A stretch of 64,000 bases of DNA, taken from positions 2,298,074-2,362,073 of the forward strand of contig FN543093.2 of assembly GCA_000027065.2 (NCBI GenBank), in the 5' to 3' direction. This document shows, one piece after another, positions 26,419 through 36,181 of this stretch; position 1 is the first letter of the stretch, and each line of letters opens with the position of its first letter. The position numbers were made by a program, and so were the translations under genes. Below the pieces are notes generated by a model. It worked only from the letters and a program-made list of their open reading frames with translations, was not told the DNA's origin and searched no databases. This stretch comes from Cronobacter turicensis z3032. GTDB taxonomy: Bacteria; Pseudomonadota; Gammaproteobacteria; Enterobacterales; Enterobacteriaceae.

Positions 26419-27132
26419 ATGCAGAAAGCCTCACTGAGTTTACGCGCCATCGGGGCGCTGGCCGGACTCGCGGTGGTCATCGGATTGCTGGTCTGGGGCA
26501 TCGGCCCTCAAACCATCGCCGCCCGCCGCGAAGACCTGCTTTATCTGGGTAAACAGCATCTGATTCTGGTGTTCAGCTCCATGGCGCTGGCGCTCGCCGT
26601 CGGTATCCCGAGCGGCATTCTCTTAAGCCGCCCGGCCGCGCGCCGCTTTGCGGAATACGCGATGCAGATCTTTAACGTCGGCAATACCCTGCCGCCGCTG
26701 GCGGTACTGGCGCTGGCGATGGTGGTTGTTGGCATCGGCGATAAACCGGCTATCGTGGCGCTGTTCCTCGCCTCTCTGTTGCCGATTGTGCGTAACACCT
26801 ACGCCGGGCTTTGCTCGGTGCCGGGGTCGCTGATTGAAGCGGCCAACGGCATCGGCATGACCAAAGGCCAGCGGCTATGGCAGGTGGAGCTGCCGAACGC
26901 CTGGCCGGTGATGCTCTCGGGCATTCGCATCGCCACCGCCATTAACGTCGGCACCGCGCCGCTCGCCTTTCTTATCGGCGCCAGCAGCTTCGGCGAACTG
27001 ATTTTCCCGGGCATCTACCTGAACGATTTCCCGACGCTCATTCTTGGCGCCGCCGCGACGGCATTGTTCGCGCTGATTCTGGATATGGCGCTCGCCGCGC
27101 TGGGCCGCGTGCTCAGTCCGCATACCGCCTGA
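26419..27132 (+). CDS. osmY: Osmoprotectant ABC transporter permease OsmY
   Basis: A 237-residue permease with five or six transmembrane helices and the EAA-type loop [20 protein letters not shown] (about residues 138-157). It is the first gene of a four-gene OsmU-type importer (permease, binding protein, permease, ATPase), the same order as the Salmonella STM1494-1491 locus, which takes up glycine betaine and choline-O-sulfate. The name refers to the OsmU permease, not to the unrelated E. coli periplasmic OsmY. The closest E. coli paralogue is YehY. The ribosome site is CAGGGAGAC. Confidence 0.88.
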   Translation: MQKASLSLRAIGALAGLAVVIGLLVWGIGPQTIAARREDLLYLGKQHLILVFSSMALALAVGIPSGILLSRPAARRFAEYAMQIFNVGNTLPPLAVLALAMVVVGIGDKPAIVALFLASLLPIVRNTYAGLCSVPGSLIEAANGIGMTKGQRLWQVELPNAWPVMLSGIRIATAINVGTAPLAFLIGASSFGELIFPGIYLNDFPTLILGAAATALFALILDMALAALGRVLSPHTA

Positions 27133-27148
27133 TGATAAGGAGCTTCCG

Positions 27149-28054
27149 ATGACCCTGCTGAATCGCTGGCTGACCATTGCCGCCGCTGGCCTGCTGCTGG
27201 CAACAACGACCGTTCAGGCCGCGCCGCTGGTGCTGACCACCAAGAGCTTTACCGAGCAACATATTCTCTCCGCCATGACGGTGCTGTACCTGCAAAAGAA
27301 AGGCTTTCAGGTGGAGCCGCGCACCAATATCGCCACGGTGATTTCACGCAACGCCATGATCAACAAACAGGTGGATATGACCTGGGAGTACACCGGCACG
27401 TCGCTGATTATCTTCAACCATATCAACAAGCGGATGACGCCCGAGGAAACCTATAACACGGTGAAACAACTCGACGCGAAGCTCGGCCTGGTATGGCTGA
27501 AACCCGCCAGCATGAATAACACCTATGCGTTCGCGATGCAGCGTAAGCGCGCCGAAGAGGAGCATATTTCGACGATCTCGCAACTGGCGGAGAAAATCGA
27601 ACAGGTGCGCAAAACCGATCCGGACAAGAACTGGATGCTGGCGCTCGATCTGGAGTTTTACGGGCGCAGCGACGGCATGAAGCCGCTGCAACAGGCGTAC
27701 AACATGCCGCTCGACCGCCCGCAGATCCGTCAGATGGATCCGGGGCTGGTCTATAACGCTATCCGCGATGGCTTTGTGGACGCGGGCCTGGTTTACGCCA
27801 CCGACGGGCGCGTGAAAGGGTTCGATTTAAAAGTGCTGGAAGATGACAAGGGCTTTTTCCCGAGTTATGCCGTCACGCCGGTGGTGCGCAAGGATACGCT
27901 GGCGGCGAATCCGGGGCTTGAGGACGCGCTGAATACGATCTCCGGCCTGATGGATAATGACACTATCACCACGCTTAACGCGAAGGTGGATATCGATCAC
28001 CAGACGCCGCAACAGGTCGCCCGCGACTTCCTGCGCGACAAAGGCCTGCTTTAA
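27149..28054 (+). CDS. osmX: Osmoprotectant-binding protein OsmX
   Basis: A 301-residue periplasmic binding protein with signal peptide [20 protein letters not shown] (cleavage after VQA, about residue 24). The mature domain starts [20 protein letters not shown], typical of the OpuAC/ProX-type glycine-betaine-binding fold (YehZ, OsmX). Aromatic residues in TWEYTGTSL and [12 protein letters not shown] are likely to form the quaternary-amine pocket. It lies 16 bases after osmY with AAGGAG upstream, and the next gene follows within 10 bases. Confidence 0.92.
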   Translation: MTLLNRWLTIAAAGLLLATTTVQAAPLVLTTKSFTEQHILSAMTVLYLQKKGFQVEPRTNIATVISRNAMINKQVDMTWEYTGTSLIIFNHINKRMTPEETYNTVKQLDAKLGLVWLKPASMNNTYAFAMQRKRAEEEHISTISQLAEKIEQVRKTDPDKNWMLALDLEFYGRSDGMKPLQQAYNMPLDRPQIRQMDPGLVYNAIRDGFVDAGLVYATDGRVKGFDLKVLEDDKGFFPSYAVTPVVRKDTLAANPGLEDALNTISGLMDNDTITTLNAKVDIDHQTPQQVARDFLRDKGLL

Positions 28055-28063
28055 GGAGGGATG

Positions 28064-28711
28064 ATGGAGACCATTCACTATATGATCGATAACGCCGGTT
28101 TCCTGGCGAGCCTCACGTTCCAGCATCTGTGGCTGGTGCTGCTGGCGGTGGGCCTGGCGATTATTATCGGCGTGCCGCTCGGCATTCTGATTGTGCGCCA
28201 CAAATGGCTCGCCACGCCGGTGCTTGGGCTGGCGACGCTGGTGCTGACCATTCCGTCTATCGCCCTGTTCGGGCTGATGATCCCGCTTTTCTCGCTGATA
28301 GGTCAGGGCATCGGCGCCCTGCCCGCCATCACCGCCGTATTTCTCTATTCGCTGCTGCCGATTGTGCGTAACACCCACACCGCGCTCGACAGCCTGCCGC
28401 CGGGGCTTCGCGAAGCCGGTCGCGGTATCGGCATGACGTTCTGGCAGCGCCTGCGCTGGGTGGAAATCCCGATGGCGCTGCCGGTGATTTTCGGCGGCAT
28501 CCGCACTGCCGTCGTGATGAATATCGGTGTGATGGCGATCGCCGCCGTTATCGGCGCAGGCGGTCTGGGGTTACTGCTGCTTAACGGCATTGGCGGGAGC
28601 GACATTCGTATGCTTATCGCCGGTGCGCTGATGATCTGTTTACTGGCCATTATTCTGGACTGGTTACTGCACCGCTTGCAGGTTGTGCTGACGCCTAAGG
28701 GGATCCGCTAA
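28064..28711 (+). CDS. osmW: Osmoprotectant ABC transporter permease OsmW
   Basis: A 215-residue permease with five to six transmembrane helices and the loop LREAGRGIGMTFWQRLRWVE (about residues 119-138) that docks to the ATPase. ATG 28061 and ATG 28064 are both possible; AAGGAGG at 28053-28059 is better spaced for 28064. The stop TAA overlaps the osmV ATG by one base (TAATG), so translation is coupled. It resembles E. coli YehW. Confidence 0.9.
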   Translation: METIHYMIDNAGFLASLTFQHLWLVLLAVGLAIIIGVPLGILIVRHKWLATPVLGLATLVLTIPSIALFGLMIPLFSLIGQGIGALPAITAVFLYSLLPIVRNTHTALDSLPPGLREAGRGIGMTFWQRLRWVEIPMALPVIFGGIRTAVVMNIGVMAIAAVIGAGGLGLLLLNGIGGSDIRMLIAGALMICLLAIILDWLLHRLQVVLTPKGIR

Positions 28712-29856
28712 TGATTAAACTTGAAAACCTCACCAAACAGTTTGTGCAGAAGAACGGCCAGACGTTTAACGCCGTCGATAACGTCAACCTGAACGTGCCG
28801 GAAGGCGAAATGTGCGTGCTGCTCGGTCCGTCGGGCTGCGGCAAGACCACGACGCTGAAGATGATTAACCGGCTGATAGCGCCCTCCGGGGGCAAGATTT
28901 TCATTAACGGAGAAGACACGACCGATCTCGATACCGTCACGCTGCGCCGCAATATCGGCTACGTCATCCAGCAGATTGGTCTGTTCCCGAATATGACCAT
29001 TGAAGAAAACATCACCGTGGTGCCGCGGATGCTGGGCTGGGATAAAGCGCGCTGCAAGGAGCGCGCGACCGAGCTGATGGCGATGGTGGCGCTGGATCCA
29101 AAACGCTTCCTGAGCCGCTACCCGAAAGAGATGTCCGGCGGTCAGCAGCAGCGTATCGGCGTTATCCGCGCGCTGGCGGCGGATCCACCGGTGCTGCTGA
29201 TGGATGAACCGTTCGGCGCGGTCGACCCGATTAACCGCGAGGTCATCCAGAACCAGTTCCTGGAGATGCAGCGTCAGCTGAAGAAAACGGTGATGCTGGT
29301 GAGCCATGACATCGACGAAGCCCTGAAGCTTGGCGATCGCATTGCGGTGTTCCGCCAGGGGAAAATCATTCAGTGCGCCAGCCCCGACGAGCTGCTCGCG
29401 AAACCGGCCAACGAGTTTGTCGGCTCTTTCGTGGGCCAGGATCGCACGCTGAAACGCCTGCTGCTGATCCAGGCGGGCGATGTGACCGACAAACAGCCGA
29501 CCATTACGGTACGCACTTCGACGCCGCTTGCGCAGGCGTTCGCGCTGATGGACGACAACGATATGCGTTCCGTGACGGTGGTGGATGAAAACGAGAAGCC
29601 GCTGGGGTTTGTAAAACGCCGTGAAGCGCGTGGCGCGACAGGCGTCTGCGCCGATATCGCCCATCCGTTCCGGGTGACCGGCAAAGCGGAAGATAATCTG
29701 CGCGTGGTGTTATCGCGCCTTTACGAGCACAACACGGTCTGGATGCCGATCGTGGATGAAGAGGGCCGCTACAGCGGCGAGATTTCGCAGGATTATATCG
29801 CCGATTATCTCAGCTCCGGCCGCACGCGACGGGCGCTCAATATTCACGAGGGATAA
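28711..29856 (+). CDS. osmV: Osmoprotectant ABC transporter ATPase OsmV
   Basis: A 381-residue ATPase with Walker A GPSGCGKT (39-46), Q-loop near 87, signature SGGQQQR (142-148), Walker B LLMDEPF (162-168) and switch His in VSHDID. The C-terminal 110 residues hold two CBS-type repeats (from about 255; SVTVVDENEKPLGFVKRREA), which in related OpuA/ProV-type ATPases sense ionic strength. It completes the osmYXWV operon; the nearest E. coli paralogue is YehX. No terminator is evident, but a palindromic repeat follows. Confidence 0.93.
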   Translation: MIKLENLTKQFVQKNGQTFNAVDNVNLNVPEGEMCVLLGPSGCGKTTTLKMINRLIAPSGGKIFINGEDTTDLDTVTLRRNIGYVIQQIGLFPNMTIEENITVVPRMLGWDKARCKERATELMAMVALDPKRFLSRYPKEMSGGQQQRIGVIRALAADPPVLLMDEPFGAVDPINREVIQNQFLEMQRQLKKTVMLVSHDIDEALKLGDRIAVFRQGKIIQCASPDELLAKPANEFVGSFVGQDRTLKRLLLIQAGDVTDKQPTITVRTSTPLAQAFALMDDNDMRSVTVVDENEKPLGFVKRREARGATGVCADIAHPFRVTGKAEDNLRVVLSRLYEHNTVWMPIVDEEGRYSGEISQDYIADYLSSGRTRRALNIHEG

Positions 29857-29903
29857 GTAACACGACGGGTGCGCATGTAAAACGGCAAAGTCGTAGGTAA
29901 AAC

Positions 29904-29984
29904 GGCGGGTGCGCTGCGCTTACCCGCCCTACATTATTCCCTCACCGTTGGTTCCGTAGGGTGAGTAAGCGCAGCGCACCCGCC
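29904..29984. repeat. Dispersed palindromic repeat, copy 2
   Basis: Arms at 29904-29931 and 29957-29984 (28 bases, two mismatches) share the core GGCGGGTGCGCTGCGCTTAC with the element at 8760-8841. The spacer differs in sequence and is 25 bases. It lies in the convergent gap between osmV and ynfK. Confidence 0.85.
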
Positions 29985-29994
29985 ATAAAACCAC

Positions 29995-30687
29995 TCACAC
30001 CGCGGCGCGCAACGGATCGGGCGCGCCAAGCCGCGTCACATCCACCCACTTCGCCAGCTCGCGCTGCTCGGCGCGCGGCAGATACGGTAATTCACCGATA
30101 AGCGGCGCAGGCAATTTCTGGCTTAACACCTCGATAATTTCGGCGTAATGCGCCAGCCCCGGATTGATACGGTTCGCCACCCAACCCACCAGCGGCAGGC
30201 CGTCGCTCGCAATCGCCTGTGCGGTTAACAGCGCATGGTTCAGACACCCTTCCTGAATGCCGACCACCATCAGCACCGGTAATTGCTCCTGCACCACCCA
30301 GTCGGAGAGCGGGCGTAAATCGTTCATCAGGCTGCGCCAGCCGCCGGTGCCTTCCACCACGACGTGATCCGCCTGTTCACACAGCTGCGCGAGGCCGTTT
30401 GACAGCAGCGAATAGTTAATGGCGCAGCTGTGCGCCACGCTGCTCTCTTCTTCGCTGAACGCGATGGGATTGATAGCCTCATACGGCAGCGTCAGGGTGG
30501 ACACGCTTTGCAGCACCAGGGCATCTTTGTTCCGCAGCCCCTCCGGCGTGATTTTGCTTCCTTTCGCCACCGGCTTATAGCCCACCACGCGCTTGCCGGT
30601 GGCGGCCAGCGCCTGTAACAGGGCGCGGGACACCACCGTTTTTCCGACGGCGGTATCTGTACCGGTAATAAAGACGCGCTTAAGCAT
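29995..30687 (-). CDS. bioD2: Dethiobiotin synthetase paralogue BioD2 (YnfK)
   Basis: A 230-residue P-loop enzyme of the dethiobiotin synthase family; E. coli YnfK is 231. The P-loop GTDTAVGKT is at residues 9-17, followed by GYKPVAKGSK and VVEGTGGWRSL motifs. BioD forms the ureido ring of dethiobiotin from DAPA, CO2 and ATP. The canonical bioD is in the bio operon, so this copy is a paralogue whose physiological use is unclear. The start at 30687 has GGAG upstream. It lies downstream of mlc on the same strand. Confidence 0.92.
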   Translation of the reverse strand: MLKRVFITGTDTAVGKTVVSRALLQALAATGKRVVGYKPVAKGSKITPEGLRNKDALVLQSVSTLTLPYEAINPIAFSEEESSVAHSCAINYSLLSNGLAQLCEQADHVVVEGTGGWRSLMNDLRPLSDWVVQEQLPVLMVVGIQEGCLNHALLTAQAIASDGLPLVGWVANRINPGLAHYAEIIEVLSQKLPAPLIGELPYLPRAEQRELAKWVDVTRLGAPDPLRAAV

Positions 30688-30802
30688 CGCTGACTCCATC
30701 TGCCATTGTGTTAAAGAGAATGATCCAGTGGCAAAAGTCTAAAAGAAGACTTTCAGGGTCAGCTTGAGATAGCGCAATTTTTAGTGGATCAGAGAAAAGT
30801 TG

Positions 30803-32020
30803 TCAGCCCTGCAACAGGCGAATCAACAACGAACCGTTATACATCGCGTCTTTCACCAGCGCCGCCCCGGCCATCGTGCCGCGGTTTGAGAACTGAGTGC
30901 TTTCCACGCTGATGTTCCGGCTGTAGGCGGGCAGCGACTGCTGGCGAACGGCGTCAGCAATCGCCGGGAAGAGAATATCGGACGCCCGGTTAAGCGGCGA
31001 ACCAATCAGAATTTTTTGTGGATTAAACAGATTGACCATAATGGCGAGAATGCGCCCGACGTTAACCCCGACGCCGAGAATAATGTCGCGCGCCAGCAGA
31101 TCGCCCGCCAGCGCCGCGTCGCACAGCGATTCCACGCCGAGCGGCTGGCCGTGCAGCATCGAGCCCATCGACTGGTTCATTCGCTGCTGGGCAAGCTCCA
31201 GCACGCTGTCGACGCTGGCGATGGTTTCCAGACAGCCGTGATTGCCGCAGTAGCAGCGCTTACCGTAAGGATCGACCTGAGTGTGGCCAATCTCCACCAG
31301 GCTGCTGCTGCCCGCGTGTAGCAGGCGGCCATCGGTGATGACGCCCGCGCCGACGTTATGATCGATAACCACCTGAATCACGTCGCGCGCGCCGCGCGAG
31401 GCGCCGAACAGCCCCTCGGCCATCGTCCAGGCGCTGATGTCGTGCTGGACGAACACCGGCACGCCGGTATGAGCCTCCAGCGCCGCGCCGAGCGGCATAT
31501 CCGTAATATCGTAAAACGGCATCTGGCGCACCAGCCCGTGTTCGGTATCAATCACGCCAGGCAGCGTAATGGCGATGGCGGTCAGCCGCTCCAGCTGGCG
31601 CTGATGGCGGATAAAAAAGCGATCGATATGGTCGATAATGCGATCGAGCAGCGGGCGGGCGTCCTGCAACGGCAGGTCGAGCTGCTCTTCCACCACCAGT
31701 TTGCTGCTGAGATCGCGCAGCGCCAGGTTGATTTCGCCGCGGTTAATGCGCACCGACAGGTAGTGCCAGGCGTCGGTTTCCACCGCCAGCCCTACCGCCG
31801 GTCGCCCACGGCTGCCCGGCTCCTGGATTTCCGTTTCCTGAACCAGATGCGCCTCAAGCATTTCGCGCACGATTTTGGTAATGCTGGCCGGGGCGAGTTG
31901 CGCCAGTCTGGAAAGATCGATACGTGATACCGGGCCAAGCTGATCAATCAGGCGATACACGGCGCCCGCATTGGTCTGTTTTATCTGATCGATATGGCCC
32001 GGTTGACTGTCAGCAACCAC
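30803..32020 (-). CDS. mlc: Global sugar repressor Mlc (DgsA)
   Basis: A 405-residue ROK-family repressor (E. coli Mlc 406). The helix-turn-helix is at about residues 30-55 (ISRIDLSRLAQLAPASITK region). The zinc motif HTQVDPYGKRCYCGNHGC has ligands Cys256, Cys258 and Cys263. Mlc represses ptsG, ptsHI, manXYZ and malT and is sequestered by unphosphorylated PtsG (EIICB-Glc). The start is a GTG, as in E. coli. It reads toward ynfK. Confidence 0.95.
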   Translation of the reverse strand: MVADSQPGHIDQIKQTNAGAVYRLIDQLGPVSRIDLSRLAQLAPASITKIVREMLEAHLVQETEIQEPGSRGRPAVGLAVETDAWHYLSVRINRGEINLALRDLSSKLVVEEQLDLPLQDARPLLDRIIDHIDRFFIRHQRQLERLTAIAITLPGVIDTEHGLVRQMPFYDITDMPLGAALEAHTGVPVFVQHDISAWTMAEGLFGASRGARDVIQVVIDHNVGAGVITDGRLLHAGSSSLVEIGHTQVDPYGKRCYCGNHGCLETIASVDSVLELAQQRMNQSMGSMLHGQPLGVESLCDAALAGDLLARDIILGVGVNVGRILAIMVNLFNPQKILIGSPLNRASDILFPAIADAVRQQSLPAYSRNISVESTQFSNRGTMAGAALVKDAMYNGSLLIRLLQG

Positions 32021-32114
32021 GTTCCACTCCCTTATTTTCGCGCTTCGAAATAAACATTCGGCTATGGTGAATCACTTCGCCAGGGCGCGTCAAATTTTTA
32101 CTTAGCCTTGTGAT

Positions 32115-33047
32115 TTACCGCACATTTTTACGGGGATTCGCCGCTGTTTCCGGCCTCTGCGCCGCCCCATTAAGCAGAGAAATGAAACGCTGTGCCGCGG
32201 CGCTTTGCTCCCGATAGCGCGCCCAGACCAGCCACATTTCCGAAATCGCGTCTGGTTCCTGCAGCCTGACCCAGCGCATCTCCTCCAGCCGCACGCGCTG
32301 AAACGACGCCGGAAGAATCGACACGCCAAGCCCCGCCGCCACCAGCCCGATAATCGTCATCGCCTCGCCCACCTCCTGCGTGATGCGCGGCTGTACGCCG
32401 TAACGATGCAGCAGCCCGAGAATATCGTCGTACAGCCCGGTGCCGACGTGAGGATCGAAAAAGACGAACGGTTCGCCCGCCAGCTCGCTTAATGACACCG
32501 CCTCGCGCGCGGCGAGCGGATGATCGCAGGGGATCAGCGCCAGCAGCGGCTCGCGCAGCACCAGTTGCCAGGCGAGCGTCTCCGGCAGCGGCGTATTGCG
32601 CAGCAGCCCCACATCGAGCCGCCCTTCGGTCAGCGGGGCTATCTGCGAACGGGTGTTGATCTCAAGCGTCTGCAAATGCACATCCGGGTAGCGACGACGA
32701 AACACGGAGAGCGTATCGGAAATGGCGCGGATAAACGGCGCCGACGAGGTAAAACCGATGCGCAGCTCGCCGGTCTCGCCGTTATGCAGCCGCGCGGCGC
32801 GCACCGCCGCGGCCTCGACCTCGCTTAAAATCTGGCGGCTGTCGGCGAGAAACTGCCGGCCCGCCGCCGTGAGGCTGACGCTGCGGTTGGTGCGGGCCAG
32901 CAGCCGTGCGCCGGTCTGGGCTTCCAGCGCCTGGATCTGCTGGCTTAACGGCGGCTGGGAGATATTCAGCCGGGCGGCGGCGCGGCCAAAATGCAGCTCC
33001 TCGGCCACCGCCACGAAGTAGCGAAGATGACGCAGTTCGATATTCAT
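32115..33047 (-). CDS. ynfL: LysR-family regulator YnfL
   Basis: A 310-residue LysR regulator with an N-terminal helix-turn-helix (about residues 2-60; LRYFVAVAEELHFGRAAARL) and a co-inducer domain (90-295). It resembles the CatR/BenM/CbbR-type subgroup. E. coli YnfL is slightly shorter (297); the extra residues lie at the C-terminus. It is divergent from ynfM, suggesting control of that transporter. The effector is unknown. Confidence 0.9.
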   Translation of the reverse strand: MNIELRHLRYFVAVAEELHFGRAAARLNISQPPLSQQIQALEAQTGARLLARTNRSVSLTAAGRQFLADSRQILSEVEAAAVRAARLHNGETGELRIGFTSSAPFIRAISDTLSVFRRRYPDVHLQTLEINTRSQIAPLTEGRLDVGLLRNTPLPETLAWQLVLREPLLALIPCDHPLAAREAVSLSELAGEPFVFFDPHVGTGLYDDILGLLHRYGVQPRITQEVGEAMTIIGLVAAGLGVSILPASFQRVRLEEMRWVRLQEPDAISEMWLVWARYREQSAAAQRFISLLNGAAQRPETAANPRKNVR

Positions 33048-33050
33048 ATT

Positions 33051-33062
33051 TAATACGTATTA
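33051..33062. promoter_or_regulatory. Palindrome in the ynfL/ynfM divergent region
   Basis: TAATACGTATTA is a perfect 12-base palindrome immediately upstream of the ynfL start and within the 119-base spacer shared with ynfM. It may be the inner part of a LysR-type operator, which usually has a T-N11-A plan. Confidence 0.35.
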
Positions 33063-33166
33063 TTTGAGATTATTAATATATTAGACAGATGATTCGCCGC
33101 TTTCTACTCTTCGTGTGTGCCTCACCCGCAGCCAGCAATCGCGGGGATATTACGTAAGGATATGCT

Positions 33167-34417
33167 GTGAGTCGTACCCCTACCGTCAGCGCCGCCCCGG
33201 CGCAGGCAGCTGACGATGCTGTGATTGCCGCGCCGGTAACGTACATCAAACGCGGCACGCCCGCTTTTATGCGCGTCACGCTCGCGCTCTTCTCCGCCGG
33301 TCTCGCCACGTTCGCCCTGCTGTATTGCGTACAGCCCATTCTCCCGGTGTTGTCGCAGGAATTTGGCGTCACGCCCGCCGCCAGCAGTATTTCGCTTTCG
33401 GTTTCAACGGGAATGCTGGCTGTGGGGCTGCTGTTCACCGGGCCGCTCTCCGACGCTATTGGGCGCAAAAATGTAATGGTCACCGCCCTGCTGCTGGCTT
33501 CCATCTGCACCCTGCTCGCCACCATGATGCACAGCTGGCACGGCATTCTGCTGATGCGCGCGCTGATTGGGCTGTCGCTGAGCGGCGTGGCGGCCGTCGG
33601 CATGACCTATCTTTCCGAAGAGATCCACCCCAGCATGGTAGCGTTCTCAATGGGTCTCTACATCAGCGGCAACTCGATTGGCGGGATGAGCGGCCGTCTG
33701 CTGACCGGGGTTATCACCGATTTCTTCAGCTGGCGCGTGGCGATGGCCTTTATCGGCTGCTTTGCGCTGGCGGCGGCGCTGATGTTCTGGAAAATCCTCC
33801 CGGCCTCGCGTCATTTTCGCGCCTCGTCGCTACGTCCGCGCACGCTGCTGATTAACTTTCGCCTGCACTGGCGCGACGACGGCCTGCCGCTGCTGTTCGC
33901 CGAAGGTTTTCTGCTGATGGGCGCGTTTGTGACGCTGTTTAACTACATCGGCTACCGGCTGATGCTCTCGCCCTGGCACTTAAGCCAGGCGGCGGTGGGC
34001 CTGCTGTCGGTCGCTTATCTCACCGGCACCTGGAGTTCGCCGAAAGCGGGCGCGATGACCGCGCGCTTCGGGCGCGGCCCGGTGATGCTCGGCTTTACCG
34101 GCATCATGCTGTGCGGCTTGCTGCTCACACTGTTCTCATCCCTGTGGCTGATTTTCGCGGGTATGCTGCTTTTCTCCGCCGGATTCTTCGCCGCTCACTC
34201 CGTCGCCAGCAGCTGGATTGGCCCGCGGGCGCGGCGCGCCAAAGGCCAGGCGTCCTCGCTCTATCTGTTCAGCTATTACTTAGGCTCAAGCGTTGCGGGC
34301 ACGCTCGGCGGGCTGTTCTGGCACCGCTACGGCTGGAACGGCGTCGGCGGGTTTATCGCGCTGCTGCTGGTGCTGGCGCTGCTGGTCGGCAGCGGTTTGC
34401 ATCGCCGCGTCCGCTAA
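33167..34417 (+). CDS. ynfM: MFS transporter YnfM
   Basis: A 416-residue major facilitator with 12 predicted transmembrane segments (E. coli YnfM 417). It shares FSAGLATFALLYCVQPILPV and GLYISGNSIGGMSGRL with the arabinose-polymer-exporter-like (AraJ/YnfM) subgroup. GPLSDAIGRKNVMVTALLLA is the conserved loop motif. The start is GTG with AAGGATA upstream, giving MSRTPTVSAAP, and the N-terminal 45 residues are hydrophilic. E. coli YnfM has been linked to acriflavine and arabinose efflux tests, but the natural substrate is not settled. Confidence 0.92.
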   Translation: MSRTPTVSAAPAQAADDAVIAAPVTYIKRGTPAFMRVTLALFSAGLATFALLYCVQPILPVLSQEFGVTPAASSISLSVSTGMLAVGLLFTGPLSDAIGRKNVMVTALLLASICTLLATMMHSWHGILLMRALIGLSLSGVAAVGMTYLSEEIHPSMVAFSMGLYISGNSIGGMSGRLLTGVITDFFSWRVAMAFIGCFALAAALMFWKILPASRHFRASSLRPRTLLINFRLHWRDDGLPLLFAEGFLLMGAFVTLFNYIGYRLMLSPWHLSQAAVGLLSVAYLTGTWSSPKAGAMTARFGRGPVMLGFTGIMLCGLLLTLFSSLWLIFAGMLLFSAGFFAAHSVASSWIGPRARRAKGQASSLYLFSYYLGSSVAGTLGGLFWHRYGWNGVGGFIALLLVLALLVGSGLHRRVR

Positions 34418-34490
34418 TCGCCCGCCAGGCCTCGTGTTTCGTCAGGGTTAGTGCTACCTTTTCAGCTTGCCGACAACGTCACGAGGCCTT

Positions 34491-35975
34491 ATGGAAAACA
34501 AAAACTATCAACAGCTTAGCCGCACGTTCCTGCGGCTTTCCCGCTTCTCTCATCTCTCAGCTATCGCAAGCTGGGATATGTTCGCCATGATGCCGCCGGG
34601 CGGCAGCCGCGCGCGCGGCGAAGCCCTGGCGGAACTGAGCGTGCTGCAGCATCAGATCCTGACTGATAAAAAAATGGCTGAGTGGCTGCGCGGCGCGGAG
34701 CAGGAAGACTTAAACGATCTCGAACAGGCGAACCTGCGCGAAATGCAGCGCCATTACCAGCAGGCCGCCTTGCTGCCCGAAGCGCTGGTCGAGGCCAAAT
34801 CGCTCGCGGGCAGCCGCTGCGAACACGCCTGGCGCAGCCAGCGTCCGGCCAACGACTGGGACGGCTTCTCGGAAAACCTCAAAGAGGTGGTAAAGCTGAG
34901 CCGTGAAGAGGCCGCCATCCGCGCGGAAGCCAAAGGCTGTTCGCGCTACGATGCGCTGCTCGATATCTTTGAACCAGACATGACCAGTGCGCGCCTCGAT
35001 ACGCTGTTTGGCGATCTGCGCGGCTGGCTGCCGGATCTCCTCGCCCGCGCGGTGGAAAAACAGGAGCGCACCGAACTCACCGCGCCGCAGGGGCCGTTCC
35101 CGGTGGCGCAGCAGCGCGAGCTGGGGCTTGAAGCCATGCGCCTGCTCGGCTTTGATTTCGACGGCGGCAGGCTGGACGTCAGCGCGCACCCGTTCTGCGG
35201 CGGCGTGCCGGAAGATGTGCGCATCACCACGCGCTATGATGAAAACGAACTCTTCAGCGCGCTGTTTGGCGTGATCCACGAAACCGGCCACGCCCGCTAC
35301 GAACAAAACCTGCCGCGCGAATGGCCGGGCCAGCCGGTGGCGCTGGCTCGCTCTACTGCTATCCATGAATCCCAGAGCCTGTTTTTCGAGATGCAGCTCG
35401 GGCGCAGCCGTCCATTCCTGAAGCTGTTGCTGCCGCAGGTGGTCTCACGTTTCGGTCAGCAACCGGCGTTTGAGGAAGAGAACTATCTGGCCTGGAACCA
35501 GCGCGTGAAGCCGGGTTTTATCCGCGTCGATGCTGATGAGGTGAGCTATCCGGCCCACGTGGTGCTGCGCTATGAGATTGAGCGTGCGCTGATCGACGGC
35601 GATATCGAGGTGGACGACATCCCGGCCCTGTGGGATGAGAAAATGCAGCAGTGGCTGGGGATTTCCACCACCGGCAACTACCGCGACGGCTGTATGCAGG
35701 ATATCCACTGGACGGATGGCGGCTTTGGCTACTTCCCGTCGTACACGCTCGGCGCGATGTATGCCGCTCAGCTTTTCCACGCTGCGCGCCAGGCGCTGCC
35801 GAACCTGGATGCCTCGATTGCCGCGGGCGATCTGCGCGCGCTGTTCGACTGGCTGCGCCAGTCGGTATGGCAGCACGGCAGCCGCTTTACCACCTCGCAG
35901 CTGATGATTAACGCCACCGGCGACGATCTCAACCCGCGTTATTTCCGCGATCACCTGACGGCGCGCTACCTCTGA
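34491..35975 (+). CDS. M32-family carboxypeptidase (Taq type)
   Basis: A 494-residue zinc carboxypeptidase with the HExxH motif HETGH at residues 263-267 and downstream DEVSYPAHVVLRYEIERALI and GYFPSYTLGAMYAAQ blocks, which are family signatures. M32 enzymes (Thermus Taq carboxypeptidase) remove C-terminal residues broadly except Pro. There is no signal peptide, so it is cytoplasmic. E. coli K-12 lacks a counterpart at this position, between ynfM and ydgU. The start at 34491 (MENKNYQQLSRTFLRLSRFS) has GAGG upstream. Confidence 0.93.
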   Translation: MENKNYQQLSRTFLRLSRFSHLSAIASWDMFAMMPPGGSRARGEALAELSVLQHQILTDKKMAEWLRGAEQEDLNDLEQANLREMQRHYQQAALLPEALVEAKSLAGSRCEHAWRSQRPANDWDGFSENLKEVVKLSREEAAIRAEAKGCSRYDALLDIFEPDMTSARLDTLFGDLRGWLPDLLARAVEKQERTELTAPQGPFPVAQQRELGLEAMRLLGFDFDGGRLDVSAHPFCGGVPEDVRITTRYDENELFSALFGVIHETGHARYEQNLPREWPGQPVALARSTAIHESQSLFFEMQLGRSRPFLKLLLPQVVSRFGQQPAFEEENYLAWNQRVKPGFIRVDADEVSYPAHVVLRYEIERALIDGDIEVDDIPALWDEKMQQWLGISTTGNYRDGCMQDIHWTDGGFGYFPSYTLGAMYAAQLFHAARQALPNLDASIAAGDLRALFDWLRQSVWQHGSRFTTSQLMINATGDDLNPRYFRDHLTARYL

Positions 35976-35981
35976 CGCCGT

Positions 35982-36014
35982 TGTACACACCGGGCCGCGC
36001 GCCCGGTGTGTACA
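35982..36014 (+). terminator. Hairpin after the M32 carboxypeptidase
   Basis: Perfect 14-base arms TGTACACACCGGGC and GCCCGGTGTGTACA enclose CGCGC, seven bases past the stop. There is no T-tract, so it may stabilise the mRNA or act as a weak terminator. Its right arm overlaps the RstA-like box. Confidence 0.6.
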
Positions 36015-36073
36015 TTCCGTTACACGCCGATACTAATCACCTACGGACGCCCGCCCCGTCGCGCCGTTATAGT
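36011..36073 (+). promoter_or_regulatory. RstA-like box and -10 upstream of ydgU
   Basis: TACATTCCGTTACA (36011-36024) matches the RstA consensus TACATNTNGTTACA with one mismatch. A -10-like TATAGT lies at 36068-36073. In E. coli this box controls asr, which stands directly before ydgU; asr is absent here. Confidence 0.5.
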
Positions 36074-36181
36074 CCCTTCACGCCCCGCCGTTTTTCTTCG
36101 CCGCTTTTGTCAGGCCTGCGCGCTCAGGCACGCGCGTCGCCGTTGCGCCGGACGCGCGGGCTGCGTTTCCGGAGGCCCGAC

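Noticed and set aside
35976..36181. A diverged asr gene before ydgU
   Set aside because: No frame with a signal peptide and the Lys/His/Ala-rich Asr composition exists in this interval.
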